64,000 bases of DNA from Calliopsis andreniformis (lineage: Eukaryota; Arthropoda; Insecta; Hymenoptera; Andrenidae). The translations under genes and the position numbers were made by a program. Each line of letters starts with the position of its first letter. Position 1 is the first letter of the stretch. Positions 25,701 through 39,700 of the stretch are shown one piece after another. A model generated the notes under the pieces. It was not told the origin of the DNA. It worked only from the letters and a program-made list of their open reading frames with translations, and made no database searches. Where the stretch lies: assembly GCF_051401765.1 (NCBI RefSeq), contig NW_027480494.1:1116001-1180000 (forward strand), read 5' to 3'.

Positions 25701-28700
25701 CCTTAGCCATAGCCATAGCCATAGCAGACATAGCCATAGCCATAGCCATAGCAGCCTTAGCCATAGCCATAGTCATAGCAGCCATAGCCACAGCCATAGC
25801 CATAGCAGCCATAGCCAAAGCCATAGCAGCCATAGCCATAGCAGCCGCAGCCATAGCCATAGCCATAGCAGCCATTGCCATAGCCATAGCAGCCATAACC
25901 ACAGCCATAGCGGCCATAGCCATAGCCATAGCAGCCAGAGCCATAGCAGCCAGAGCCAGAGCCACAGCTGCCGTAGACATAGCCATAGCCTTAGCAGCCA
26001 TAGACATAATCATAGCCATAGCAGCCATAGCCATAGCCACAGCAGCCACAGCCATGGCCATAGTAGCCAAAGCCATAGCCATGGCCATAGTAGCCAAAGC
26101 CATAGCCATTGCAGCCATAGCCATAGACATAACCATAGCCGCCAAAACCATAGCCGTAGCCATAGCCATAGCAGCCATAGCCATAGCCATAGCAGCCATA
26201 GCCATAGCAGCCATAGCCACAGTCATAGCAGCCATAGCCATAGCCATAGCCATAGCAGCCATAGACATAGCCATAGCAGCTATAGCCATAGCCATACCCA
26301 TAGCAGCCATAGCCATAGCCATAGCCATAGCAGCCATAGCCAAATCCATAGCAGCCATAGCCATAGCCATAGCAGCCATAACCACAGCCACAGCAGCCAT
26401 AGCCATAGCCATAGCAGCCATAGACATAGCCACAGCAGCCAGAGGCAGAGCCACAGCAGCCGTAGACATAGCCATAGCCTTAGCAGCCGTAGACATAACC
26501 ATAGCCATAGCAGACATAGCCATAGCCATAGCAGACATATCCATGGACATAGTAGCCAAAGCCATAGCCATAGCAGCCATAGCCATAGACATAGCCATAG
26601 CAGCCATAGCCGTAGCCATAGCCATAGCCATAGCAGTCATAGCAATAGCCATAGCTGCCATAGTCACAACCATAGCCATAGAAGCCATAGCCATAGCCAT
26701 AGCAGCCATAGCCGTAGCCATAGCAGCAATAGCCATAGCCATAGCACCCATTGCCATAGCCATAGCAGCCATAACCACAGGCCTAGCGGCCATAGCCATA
26801 GCCATAGCAGCCAGAGCCATAGCAGCCAGAGCCAGAGCCACAGCAGCCGTAGACATAGCCATAGCCTTAGTAGCCATAGACATAATCATAGCCATAGCAG
26901 CCATAGCCATAGCCACAGCAGCCACAGCCATGGCCATAGTAGCCAAAGCCATAGCCATGGCCATAGTAGCCAAAGCCATAGCCATTGCAGCCATAGCCAT
27001 AGACATAACCATAGCCGCCAAAACCATAGCCGTAGCCATAGCCATAGCAGCCATAGCCATAGCCATAGCAGCCATAGCCATAGCAGCCATAGCCACAGTC
27101 ATAGCAGCCATAGCCATAGCCATAGCCATATCAGCCATAGACATAGCCATAGCAGCCATAGCCATAGCCATACCCATAGCAGCCATAGCCATAGCCATAG
27201 CCATAGCAGCCATAGCCTCAGCCATGGCGGACATAGCAGCCATAGCCGTAGCCATAGCCATAGTTATAGCAGCCATAGCGATCGCCATAGCAGCCATAGC
27301 CATAGTCATAGCAGCCATAGCCATAGCCACAGCCATATCAGCCATATCCATAGCCATAGCAGCCACAGCGATAGCCATAGCAGCCGTAGGCAGAGCCATA
27401 GCAGCCATAGCTATATCCATAGTAGACACACACATAGCCACAGCCATAGCAGCCATAATCATAGCCATAGCCTTAGCAGCCAATGCCATAGCCATAGCCA
27501 TAGCAGCTGTAGCCATTGCCAAAGCGGCCATAGCCATAGCCACAGCAGCCTTAGCCATAGCCATAGCCAGAGCAGCCATAGCCATAGCAGCCGCAGCCAT
27601 AGCCACAGACATAGCAGCCATAGCCATAACCATAGCAGCCATAGCCATAGCCATAGCAGACATAACCACAGCCATAGCAACCATAGCCATAGCCATAGCA
27701 GCCATAGCCATAGCCATAGCAGCCATAGCCATAGCCATAGCAGCCAGAGCCAGAGCCACAGCAGCCGTAGTCATAGCCATAGCCTTAGCAGCCATACACA
27801 GAACCATAGCCATAGCAGCCATAGCCATAGCCATAGCAGCCATAGTCACAGCCATAGCAGCCATAGCCACAGCCGTAGCAGCCATAGCCATAGCCATAGC
27901 AGCCATAACCATAGCCATAGCAGCCATAGCGATAGCCATAGCAGCCGTAGGCAGAGCCATAGCAGCCATAGCTATATCCATAGTAGACACACACATAGCC
28001 ACAGGCATAGCAGCCATAATCATAGCCATAGACATAGCAGCTGTAGCCACTGCCAAAGCGGCCATAGCCATAGCCACAGCAGCCTTAGCCATAGCCATAG
28101 CCACAGCAGCCATAGCCATAGCAGCCGCAGCCATAGCCACAGCCATAGCAGCCATAGCCATAACCATAGCAGCCATAGCCATAGCAGACATAACCACAGC
28201 CATAGCAGCCATAGCCACAGCCATAGCCGCCATAGCCATAGCCATAGCAGCCAGAGGCAGAGCCACAGCAGCCGTAGACATAGCCATAGCCTTAGGAGCC
28301 ATAGACATAACCATAGCCATAGCAGCCATAGCCATAGCCATAGCCGCCACAGCCATGGCCATAGTATCCAAAACCATAGCCATAGCAGCCATAGCCAAAG
28401 ACATAGCCATAGCAGCCATAGCCATAGCCATAGCCATAGCCATAGCAGCCATAGCCATAGCCATAGCAGACATAGCCATAGCCATAGCCATAGCAGCCGT
28501 ATCCATAGCCATAGTAGCCATAGCAATAGCCATAGCACCGATAGTCGCCATAGCCATAACAATAGCAGCCATAGCCATAGCCATAGCAGACATAGCCATA
28601 GCCCTAGCCATAGCAGCCGTATCCATAGCCATAGTAGCCATAGCCATAGCCATAGCAGCCATAGCCGCCATAGCTATAGCCATGGCAGCCATAGTAGACA

Positions 28701-31631
28701 CAGCCATAGCCATAGCAGCCATAGCCATAGTCATATCAGGCATAGCCGCAGCCATAGCAGCCATAGCCATAGCCATAGCAGCCATAACCACAGCCATAGC
28801 AGCCATAGCCATCGCCATAGCAGCCATAGCCATAGCCATAGCAGCCATAGCCATAGGCGTAGCAGCCATAGCAGCCATAGCGATAGCCATAGCAGCCATA
28901 GGCATACTCATAGCAGCCGGAGCCAGAGCCACAGCAGCCGTAGGCATAGCCATAGCCTTAGCAGCCATAGCCATAACCATACCCATAGCAGCCATAGCCA
29001 TAGCCATAGCAGCCATTGCAATGGCCATAGTAGCCAAAGCCGTAGCCATAGCAGCCATAGCCATAGCCATAGCAGCCATAGCCATACCCACAGCAGCCAT
29101 AGCCATAGCCATAGCAGTCATAGCCATAGCCATAGCCATAGCAGCCATACCAATGGCCATAGTAGCCAAAGCCGTAGCCATAGCAGCCATAGCCATAGCC
29201 ATATCCATAGCGGCCAGAGCCAGAGCCACAGCAGCCGTAGTCATAGCCATAGCCTTAGCAGCCATACACAGAACCATAGCCATAGCAGCCATAGCTATAG
29301 CCATAGCAGCCATAGTCACAGCCATAGCAGCCATAGCCACAGCCGTAGCAGCCATAGCCATAGCCATAGCAGCCATAACCATAGACATAGCAGCCATAGC
29401 GATAGCCATAGCAGCCGTAGGCAGAGCCATAGCAGCCATAGCTATATCCATAGTAGACACACACATAGCCAGAGGCATAGCAGCCATAATCATAGCCATA
29501 GCCATAGCAGCCAATGCCATAGCCATAGCCATAGCAGCTGTAGCCACTGCCAAAGCGGCCATAGCCATAGCCACAGCAGCCTTAGCCATAGCCATAGCCA
29601 CAGCAGCCATAGCCATAGCAGCCGCAGCCATAGGCACAGCCATAGCAGCCATAGCCATAACCATAGCAGCCATAGCCATAGCAGACATAACCACAGCCAT
29701 AGCAGCCATAGCCACAGCCATAGCAGCCATAGCCATAGCCATAGCAGCCAGAGCCAGAGCCACAGCAGCCGTAGACATAGCCATAGCCTTAGGAGCCATA
29801 GACATAACCATAGCCATAGCAGCCATAGCCATAGCCATAGCCGCCACAGCCATGGCCATAGTATCCAAAACCATAGCCATAGCAGCCATAGCCAAAGACA
29901 TAGCCATAACAGCCATAGCCATAGACATAGCCATAGCCATAGCAGCCATAGCCACAGCCATAGCAGACATAGCCATAGCCATAGCCATAGCAGCCATAGC
30001 CATAGCCATAGCAGACATAGCCATAGCCATAGCCATAGCAGCCGTATCCATAGCCATAGTAGCCATAGCCATAGCCATAGCAGCCATAGCCGCCATAGCT
30101 ATAGCCATAGCAGCCATAGTAGACACAGCCATAGCCATAGCAGCCATAGCCATAGTCATATCAGGCATAGCCGCAGCCATAGCAGCCATAGCCATAGCCA
30201 TAGCAGCCATAACCACAGCCATAGCAGCCATAGCCATAGCCATAGCAGCCATAGCCATAGCCATAGCAGCCATAGCCATAGGCGTAGCAGCCATAGCAGC
30301 CATAGCGATAGCCATAGCAGCCATAGGCATACTCATAGCAGCCGGAGCCAGAGCCACAGCAGCCGTAGGCATAGCCATAGCCTTAGCAGCCATAGCCATA
30401 ACCATACCCATAGCAGCCATAGCCATAGCCATAGCAGCCATTGCAATGGCCATAGTAGCCAAAGCCGTAGGGATAGCAGCCATAGCCATAGCCATCGCAG
30501 CCATAGCCATACCCACAGCAGCCATAGCCATAGCCATAGCAGTCATAGCCATAGCCATAGCAGCCATACCAATGGCCATAGTAGCCAAAGCCGTAGCCAT
30601 AGCAGCCATAGCCATAGCCATATCCATAGCGGCCATAGCCATAGCCATAGCAGTCATAGCCATAGCCATAGCCATAGCAGCCATGGCCATAGCCATAGCC
30701 ATAGCAGCCATAGCCATAGCCATAGCAGCCATAGCCACAGCCATAGCAGACATAGCCACAGCCATAGCAGCCATAGCCATAGCCATAGCAGCCATAGCCA
30801 TCGCCATAGCCTTAGCAGCAATAGCCATAGTCATAGCCATAGCCATAGCAGCTATAGCCATAGCCATAGCCATAGCAGCCATTGCCATAGCCATAGCAGC
30901 CATAACCACAGCCATAGCGGCCATAGCCATAGCCATAGCAGCCAGAGCCATAGCAGACAGAGCCAGAGCCACAGCAGCCGTAGACATCGCCATAGCCTTA
31001 GCAGCCATAGACATAATCATAGCCATAGCAGCCATAGCCATAGCCATATCCATAGCGGCCATAGCCATAGCCATAGCAGTCATAGCCATAGCCATAGCCA
31101 TAGCAGCCATAGCCATAGCCATAGCCATAGCAGCCATAGCCATAGCCGTAGCAGCCATAGCCATAGCCATAGCAGCCATAGCAGCCATAGCCATAGCCAT
31201 AGCAGTCATAGCCATAGCCATAGCCATAACAGCCATAGCCATAGCCATAGCCATAGCCATAGCAGCCATAGCCATAGCCATAGCAGCCATAGCCATAGCC
31301 ATAGCAGATATAGCCACAGCCATAGCAGCCATAGCCATAGCCATAGCTGCCATAGGCATAGCCATACCCATAGCAGACATAGACATAGCCATAGCAGTCA
31401 TAGCCATAGCCATAGCCATAGCCATAGCAGCCATAGCCATAGCCATAGCAGCCATAGCCATAGCCATAGCAGCCATAGCAATAGCCATAGCAGACATAAC
31501 CACAGCCATAGCAGCCATAACCATAGCCATAGCAGCCATAGCCATAGCCATAGCAGTCATAGCCATAGACATAGCCATAGCAGCTATAGCCATAGCCATA
31601 GCCATAGCAGACATAGCCATAGCCATAGCAG

Positions 31632-34600
31632 CCATAGCCATAGCCATACCCATAGCAGCCATAGCCATAGCCATAGCAATCATGGCCATAGCCAGAGACA
31701 AAGCAGCCATAGCCTTAGCCACAGCCATAGAAGCCGTAGCCATAACCATAGCAGCCATAGCCATAGCCATAGCAGACATAACCACAGCCATAGCAGCCAT
31801 AGCCATAGCCATAGCTGCCATAGCCATACCCATAGCAGCCATTGCCATAGCCATAGCCATATCCATAGCAGCCATAGCCATAGCCGATGCAGCCATAGCC
31901 ATAGCCATAGCAGCCATAGCCGTAGCCATAGCAGCCATAGCCATAGCCAATGCCGCCATAACCATAGCCATAGCATCCATAGCGATAGCCATAGCGGCCA
32001 TAGCCATATCCATAGCAGCCAGAGCCATAGCAGCCAGAGCCAGAGCCACAGCAGCCGTAGACATAGCCATAGCCTTAGCAGCCATAGACATAATCATAGC
32101 CATAGCAGCCATAGCCATAGCCACAGCAGCCACAGCCATGGCCATAGTAGCCAAAGCCATAGCCATGGCCATAGTACCCAAAGCCATAGCCATTGCAGCC
32201 ATAGCCATAGACATAGCCATAGCCGCCAAAACCATAGCCGTAGCCATAGCCATTGCAGCCATAGCCATAGCCATAGCAGCCATACCAATGGCCATAGCAG
32301 CCAAAGCCGTAGGCAGAGCAGCCATTGCCATAGCCATATCCATAGCGGCCATAGCCATAGCCATAGCAGTCATAGCCATAGCCATAGCCATAGCAGCCAC
32401 AGCCATAGCCATAGCCATAGCCATAGCAGCCATAGCCATAGCCATAGCAGCCATAGCCATAGCCATAGCAGACATAGCCACAGCCATAGCAGCCATAGCC
32501 ATAGCCATAGCTGCCATAGGCATAGCCATACCCATAGCAGCCATAGACATAGCCATAGCAGTCATAGCCATAGCCATAGCCATAGCCATAGCAGCCATAG
32601 CCATAGCCATAGCAGCCATAGCCATAGCCATAGCAGCCATAGCAATAGCCATAGCAGCCATAACCACAGCCATAGCAGCCATAGCCATAGCCATAGCAGC
32701 CATAGCCATAGCCATAGCAGTCATAGCCATAGACATAGCCATAGCAGCTATAGCCATAGCCATAGCCATAGCAGACATAGCCATAGCCATAGCAGCCATA
32801 GCCATAGCCATACCCATAGCAGCCATAGACATAGCCATAGCAGCCATACCAATGGCCATAGTAGCCAAAGCCGTAGCCATAGCAGCCATAGCCATAGCCA
32901 TATCCATAGCGGCCATAGCCATAGCCATAGCAGTCATAGCCATAGCCATAGCCATAGCAGCCATAGCCATAGCCATAGCAGCCATAGCCATAGCCATAGC
33001 AGACATAGCCACAGCCATAGCAGCCATAGCCATAGCCATAGCTGCCATAGGCATAGCCATACCCATAGCAGCCATAGACATAGCCATAGTAGTCATAGCA
33101 ATAGCCATAGCCATAGCCATAGCAGCCATAGCCATAGCCATAGCAGCCATAGCCATAGCATTAGCAGCCATAGCAATAGCCATAGCAGCCATAACCACAG
33201 CCATAGCAGCCATAGCCATAGCCATAGCGGCCATAGCCATAGCCATAGCAGTCATAGCCATAGACATAGCCATAGCAGTCATTGCCATAGACATAGCCAT
33301 AGCAGCTATAGCCATAGCCATAGCCATAGCAGACATAGCCATAGCCATACCCATAGCAGCCATAGCCATAGCCATAGCAATCATGGCCATAGCCAGAGAC
33401 AAAGCAGGCATAGCCATAGCCACAGCCATAGCAGCCATAGCCATAACCATAGCAGCCATAGCCATAGCCATAGCAGACATAACCACAGCCATAGCAGCCA
33501 TAGCCATAGCCATAGCTGCCATAGGCATGGCCATAGTAGCCAAAGCCATAGCCATAGCAGCCATAGCCATAGACATAGCCATAGCATCCATAGCCATAGC
33601 CATAGCCATGGCCATAGCAGCTATAGCCATACCCATAGCAGCCATAGCCATAGCCATAGCAGGCATAGCCATAGCCATAGCCATAGCCATAGCCATAGCA
33701 GCCATAGCCATAGCCGATGCAGCCATAGCCATAGCCATAGCAGCCATAGCCATCGCCATAGCCTTAGCAGCAATAGCCATAGTCATAGCCATAGCCATAG
33801 CAGCTATAGCCATAGCCATAGCCATAGCAGCCATTGCCATAGCCATAGCAGCCATAACCACAGCCATAGCGGCCATAGCCATATCCATAGCAGCCAGAGC
33901 CATAGCAGCCAGAGCCAGAGCCACAGCAGCCGTAGACATAGCCATAGCCTTAGCAGCCATAGACATAATCATAGCCATAGCAGCCATAGCCATAGCCACA
34001 GCAGCCACAGCCATGGCCATAGTAGCCAAAGCCATAGCCATGGCCATAGTAGCCAAAGCCATAGCCATTGCAGCCATAGCCATAGACATAGCCATAGCCG
34101 CCAAAACCATAGCCGTAGCCATAGCCATAGCAGCCATAGCCATAGCCATAGCAGCCATACCAATGGCCATAGTAGCCAAAGCCGTAGGCATAGCAGCCAT
34201 AGCCATAGCCATATCCATAGCGGCCATAGCCATAGCCATAGCAGTCATAGCCATAGCCATAGCCATAGCAGCCACAGCCATAGCCATAGCCATAGCCATA
34301 GCAGCCATAGCCATAGCCATAGCAGCCATAGCCATAGCCATAGCAGACATAGCCACAGCCATAGCAGCCATAGCCATAGCCATAGCTGCCATAGGCATAG
34401 CCATACCCATAGCAGCCATAGACATAGCCATAGCAGTCATAGCCATAGCCATAGCCATAGCAGCCATAGCCATAGCCATAGCCATAGCAGCCATAGCCAT
34501 AGCCAAACCCATAGCAGCCATAGCCATAGCCAAACCCATAGCAGCCATAGCCATAGCCATAGCAGTCATGGCCATAGCCATAGACAAAGCAGCCATAGCC

Positions 34601-36735
34601 ATAGCCACAGCCATAGCAGCCATAGCCATAAACATAGCAGACATAGCCATAGCCATAGCAGACATAACCACAGCCACAGCAGCCATAGCCATAGCCATAG
34701 CAGCCATAGCCATAGCCATAGCAGCCAGAGCCAGAGCCACAGCAGCCGTAGACATAGCCATAGCCTCAGGGGCCATAGGCATAACCATAGCCATAGCAGC
34801 CATAGAAATAGCCATAGCCGCCACAGCCATGGCCATTGTATCCAAAACCATAGCCATAGCAGCCATAGCCAAAGACATAACCATAGCAGCCATAGCCATA
34901 GCCATAGCCATAGCCAAAGCAGCCATAGCCATAGCCATAGCAGACATAGCCATAGCCATAGCCATAGCAGCCGTATCCATAGCCATAGTAGCCATAGCCA
35001 TAGCCATAGCAGCCATAGTCGCCATAGCCATAACCATAGCAGCCATAGCCATAGCCATAGCAGACATAGCCATAGCCATAGCCATAGCAGCCGTATCCAT
35101 AGCCATAGCCATTGCAGCCATAGCCATAGCCATTGCAGCCATAGCCATAGCCATAGCAGCCATAGCCATAGCCATACCCATAGCAGCCATAGCCATAGCC
35201 ATAGCAGTCATGGCAATAGCCATAGACAAAGCAACCATAGCCATAGCCACAGCCATAGCAGCCATAGCCATAACCATAGCAGCCATAGCCATAGCCATAG
35301 CAGACATAACCACAGCCATAGCAGCCATAGCCATAGCCATAGCAGCCATAGCCATCGCCATAGCCTTAGCAGCAATAGCCATAGTCATAGCCATAGCCAT
35401 AGCAGCCATAGCCATCGCCATAGCCTTAGCAGCAATAGCCATAGTCATAGCCATAGCCATAGCAGCTATAGCCATAGCCATAGCCATAGCAGCCACAGCC
35501 GTAGCCATAGCAGCCATAGCCATAGCCATAGCAGCCATAGTAGACATAGCCATAGCCATAGCAGCCAGAGCCAGAGCCACAGCAGCCGTAGACATAGCCA
35601 TAGCATCCATAGCCATAGCAGCCGTAGCCATAGCCATAGCTGCCATAGTCATAACCTTAGCCATTGCAGCCATAGCCATAGCCATAGCAGCCATAGCCGT
35701 AGCCATAGCAGCCATAGCCATAGTCATAGCAGCCATAGCCATAGCCATAGCAGCCATAGCGATAGCCGTAGCAGCCGTAGGCATAGCCATAGCAGCCATA
35801 GCTACATCCATAGCAGACACACACATAGCCACAGCCATAGCAGCCATAATCATAGCCATAGCCATAGCCGCCACAGCCATGGCCATAGTATCCAAAACCA
35901 TAGCCATAGCAGCCATAGCCAATGTCATAGCCATAGCAGCCATAGCCATAGCCATAGCCATAGCAGCCATAGCCATATCCATAGCAGCCATAGCCGTAGC
36001 CATAGCAGCCATAGCCATAGCCAATGCAGCCATAACGATAGCCATAGCATCCATAGTGATAGCCATAGCAGCCGTAGGCAGAGCCATAGCAACCGTAGCT
36101 ATATCCATAGCAGACACACACATAGCCACAGCCATAGCAGCCATAATCATAGCCATAGCCATAGCAGCTGTAGCCATTGCCAAAGCGGCCATAGCCATAG
36201 CCACAGCAGCCTTAGCCATAGCCATAGCCATAGCAGACATAGCCATAGCCATAGCCATAGCAGCCTTGGCCGTAGCCATAGTCATAGCAGACATAGCCAT
36301 AGCCATAGCCATAGCAGCCATAGCCATAGCCATAGCAGCCGTAGCCATAGCAGCCGCAGCCATAGCCATAGCCATAGCAGCCATTGCCATAGCCATTGCA
36401 GCCATAACCACAGCCATAGCAGCCATAGCCATAGCCATAGCAGCCATAGGCATATCCATAGCAGCGAGAGCCAGAGCCGCAGCAGCCGTAGACATAGCCA
36501 TATCCTTAGCAGCCATAGACATAACCATAGCAATAGCAGCCATAGCTATAGCCATAGCTGCCATAGCCATGGCCATAGTAGCCAAAGCCATAGCCATAGC
36601 AGCCATAGCCACAGCCATAGCAGACATAGCCACAGCCATAGCAGCCATAGCCATACCCATAGCAGCCGTAGACATAGCCATAGCCTTAGCAGCCATAGAC
36701 ATAATCATAGCCATAGCAGCCATAGCCATAGCCAT
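31632..36735. repeat. First arm of the ~5.2-kb duplication in copy 3
   Basis: Markers in this arm recur in the next one: the CATGGCCATAGCCAGAGAC cluster at 31680 and 36768, the GACATAATC cluster near 32090 and 37280, CATGGCCATAGCC near 33384 and 38607, and the GTAGACACACACATAG-type cluster near 35816 and 41039. The offset drifts from 5,088 to 5,190 and settles at 5,223 bp, so indels of 102 and 33 bp separate the arms. Ends are approximate. Confidence 0.8.
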
Positions 36736-39700
36736 ACCCATAGCAGCCATAGCCATAGCCACAGCAATCATGGCCATAGCCAGAGACAAAGCAGCCATAG
36801 CCTTAGCCACAGCCATAGAAGCCGTAGCCATAACCATAGCAGCCATAGCCATAGCCATAGCAGACATAACCACAGCCATAGCAGCCATAGCCATAGCCAT
36901 AGCTGCCATAGGCATGGCCATAGTAGCCAAAGCCATAGCCATAGCAGCCATAGCCATAGACATAGCCATAGCATCCATAGCCATAGCCATAGCCATGGCC
37001 ATAGCAGCCATAGCCATACCCATAGCAGCCATTGCCATAGCCATAGCCATAGCCATAGCAGCCATAGCCATAGCCGATGCAGCCATAGCCATAGCCATAG
37101 CAGCCATAGCCGTAGCCATAGCAGCCATAGCCATAGCCAATGCCGCCATAACCATAGCCATAGCATCCATAGCGATAGCCATAGCGGCCATAGCCATATC
37201 CATAGCAGCCAGAGCCATAGCAGCCAGAGCCAGAGCCACAGCAGCCGTAGACATAGCCATAGCCTTAGCAGCCATAGACATAATCATAGCCATAGCAGCC
37301 ATAGCCATAGCCACAGCAGCCACAGCCATGGCCATAGTAGCCAAAGCCATAGCCATGGCCATAGTACCCAAAGCCATAGCCATTGCAGCCATAGCCATAG
37401 ACATAGCCATAGCCGCCAAAACCATAGCCGTAGCCATAGCCATTGCAGCCATAGCCATAGCCATAGCAGCCATACCAATGGCCATAGCAGCCAAAGCCGT
37501 AGGCATAGCAGCCATTGCCATAGCCATATCCATAGCGGCCATAGCCATAGCCATAGCAGTCATAGCCATAGCCATAGCCATAGCAGCCACAGCCATAGCC
37601 ATAGCCATAGCCATAGCAGCCATAACCATAGCCATAGCAGCCATAGCCATAGCCATAGCAGACATAGCCACAGCCATAGCAGCCATAGCCATAGCCATAG
37701 CTGCCATAGGCATAGCCATACCCATAGCAGCCATAGACATAGCCATAGCAGTCATAGCCATAGCCATAGCCATAGCCATAGCAGCCATAGCCATAGCCAT
37801 AGCAGCCATAGCCATAGCCATAGCAGCCATAGCAATAGCCATAGCAGCCATAACCACAGCCATAGCAGCCATAGCCATAGCCATAGCAGCCATAGACATA
37901 GCCATAGCAGTCATAGCCATAGACATAGCCATAGCAGCTTTAGCCATAGCCATAGCCATAGCAGACATAGCCATAGCCATAGCAGCCATAGCCATAGCCA
38001 TACCCATAGCAGCCATAGACATAGCCATAGCAGCCATACCAATGGCCATAGTAGCCAAAGCCGTAGCCATAGCAGCCATAGCCATAGCCATATCCATAGC
38101 GGCCATAGCCATAGCCATAGCAGTCATAGCCATAGCCATAGCCATAGCAGCCATAGCCATAGCCATAGCCATAGCCATAGAAGCCATAGCCATAGCCATA
38201 GCAGCCATAGCCATAGCCATAGCAGACATAGCCACAGCCATAGCAGCCATAGCCATAGCCATAGCTGCCATAGGCATAGCCATACCCATAGCAGCCATAG
38301 ACATAGCCATAGTAGTCATAGCAATAGCCATAGCCATAGCCATAGCAGCCATAGCCATAGCCATAGCAGCCATAGCCATAGCATTAGCAGCCATAGCAAT
38401 AGCCATAGCAGCCATAACCACAGCCATAGCAGCCATAGCCATAGCCATAGCGGCCATAGCCATAGCCATAGCAGTCATAGCCATAGACATAGCCATAGCA
38501 GTCATTGCCATAGACATAGCCATAGCAGCTATAGCCATAGCCATAGCCATAGCAGACATAGCCATAGCCATACCCATAGCAGCCATAGCCATAGCCATAG
38601 CAATCATGGCCATAGCCAGAGACAAAGCAGGCATAGCCATAGCCACAGCCATAGCAGCCATAGCCATAACCATAGCAGCCATAGCCATAGCCATAGCAGA
38701 CATAACCACAGCCATAGCAGCCATAGCCATAGCCATAGCTGCCATAGGCATGGCCATAGTAGCCAAAGCCATAGCCATAGCAGCCATAGCCATAGACATA
38801 GCCATAGCATCCATAGCCATAGCCATAGCCATGGCCATAGCAGCTATAGCCATACCCATAGCAGCCATAGCCATAGCCATAGCAGGCATAGCCATAGCCA
38901 TAGCCATAGCCATAGCCATAGCAGCCATAGCCATAGCCGATGCAGCCATAGCCATAGCCATAGCAGCCATAGCCATCGCCATAGCCTTAGCAGCAATAGC
39001 CATAGTCATAGCCATAGCCATAGCAGCTATAGCCATAGCCATAGCCATAGCAGCCATTGCCATAGCCATAGCAGCCATAACCACAGCCATAGCGGCCATA
39101 GCCATATCCATAGCAGCCAGAGCCATAGCAGCCAGAGCCAGAGCCACAGCAGCCGTAGACATAGCCATAGCCTTAGCAGCCATAGACATAATCATAGCCA
39201 CAGCAGCCATAGCCATAGCCACAGCAGCCACAGCCATGGCCATAGTAGCCAAAGCCATAGCCATGGCCATAGTAGCCAAAGCCATAGCCATTGCAGCCAT
39301 AGCCATAGACATAGCCATAGCCGCCAAAACCATAGCCGTAGCCATAGCCATAGCAGCCATAGCCATAGCCATAGCAGCCATACCAATGGCCATAGTAGCC
39401 AAAGCCGTAGGCATAGCAGCCATAGCCATAGCCATATCCATAGCGGCCATAGCCATAGCCATAGCAGTCATAGCCATAGCCATAGCCATAGCAGCCACAG
39501 CCATAGCCATAGCCATAGCCATAGCAGCCATAGCCATAGCCATAGCAGCCATAGCCATAGCCATAGCAGACATAGCCACAGCCATAGCAGCCATAGCCAT
39601 AGCCATAGCTGCCATAGGCATAGCCATACCCATAGCAGCCATAGACATAGCCATAGCAGTCATAGCCATAGCCATAGCCATAGCAGCCATAGCCATAGCC

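Larger units (their letters stand above)
9395..27223. repeat. Higher-order copy 2 (reference form, 17,829 bp)
   Basis: This copy runs from one ATGGCGGACATAG marker to the next. Its first 6.2 kb match copy 1 closely, and 24217-27223 match the end of copy 1. The middle (about 15.6-24.2 kb) is absent from copy 1 and is found again, rearranged, in copy 3. It holds direct duplications at 11385-11744, 14561-14638, 17761-17880 and about 21250-22785. Bases that separate it from copy 1 include G at 9987, T at 11606, C at 11931 and T at 13050. Matching lines are otherwise almost identical over long stretches, which suggests recent amplification or conversion. Confidence 0.9.
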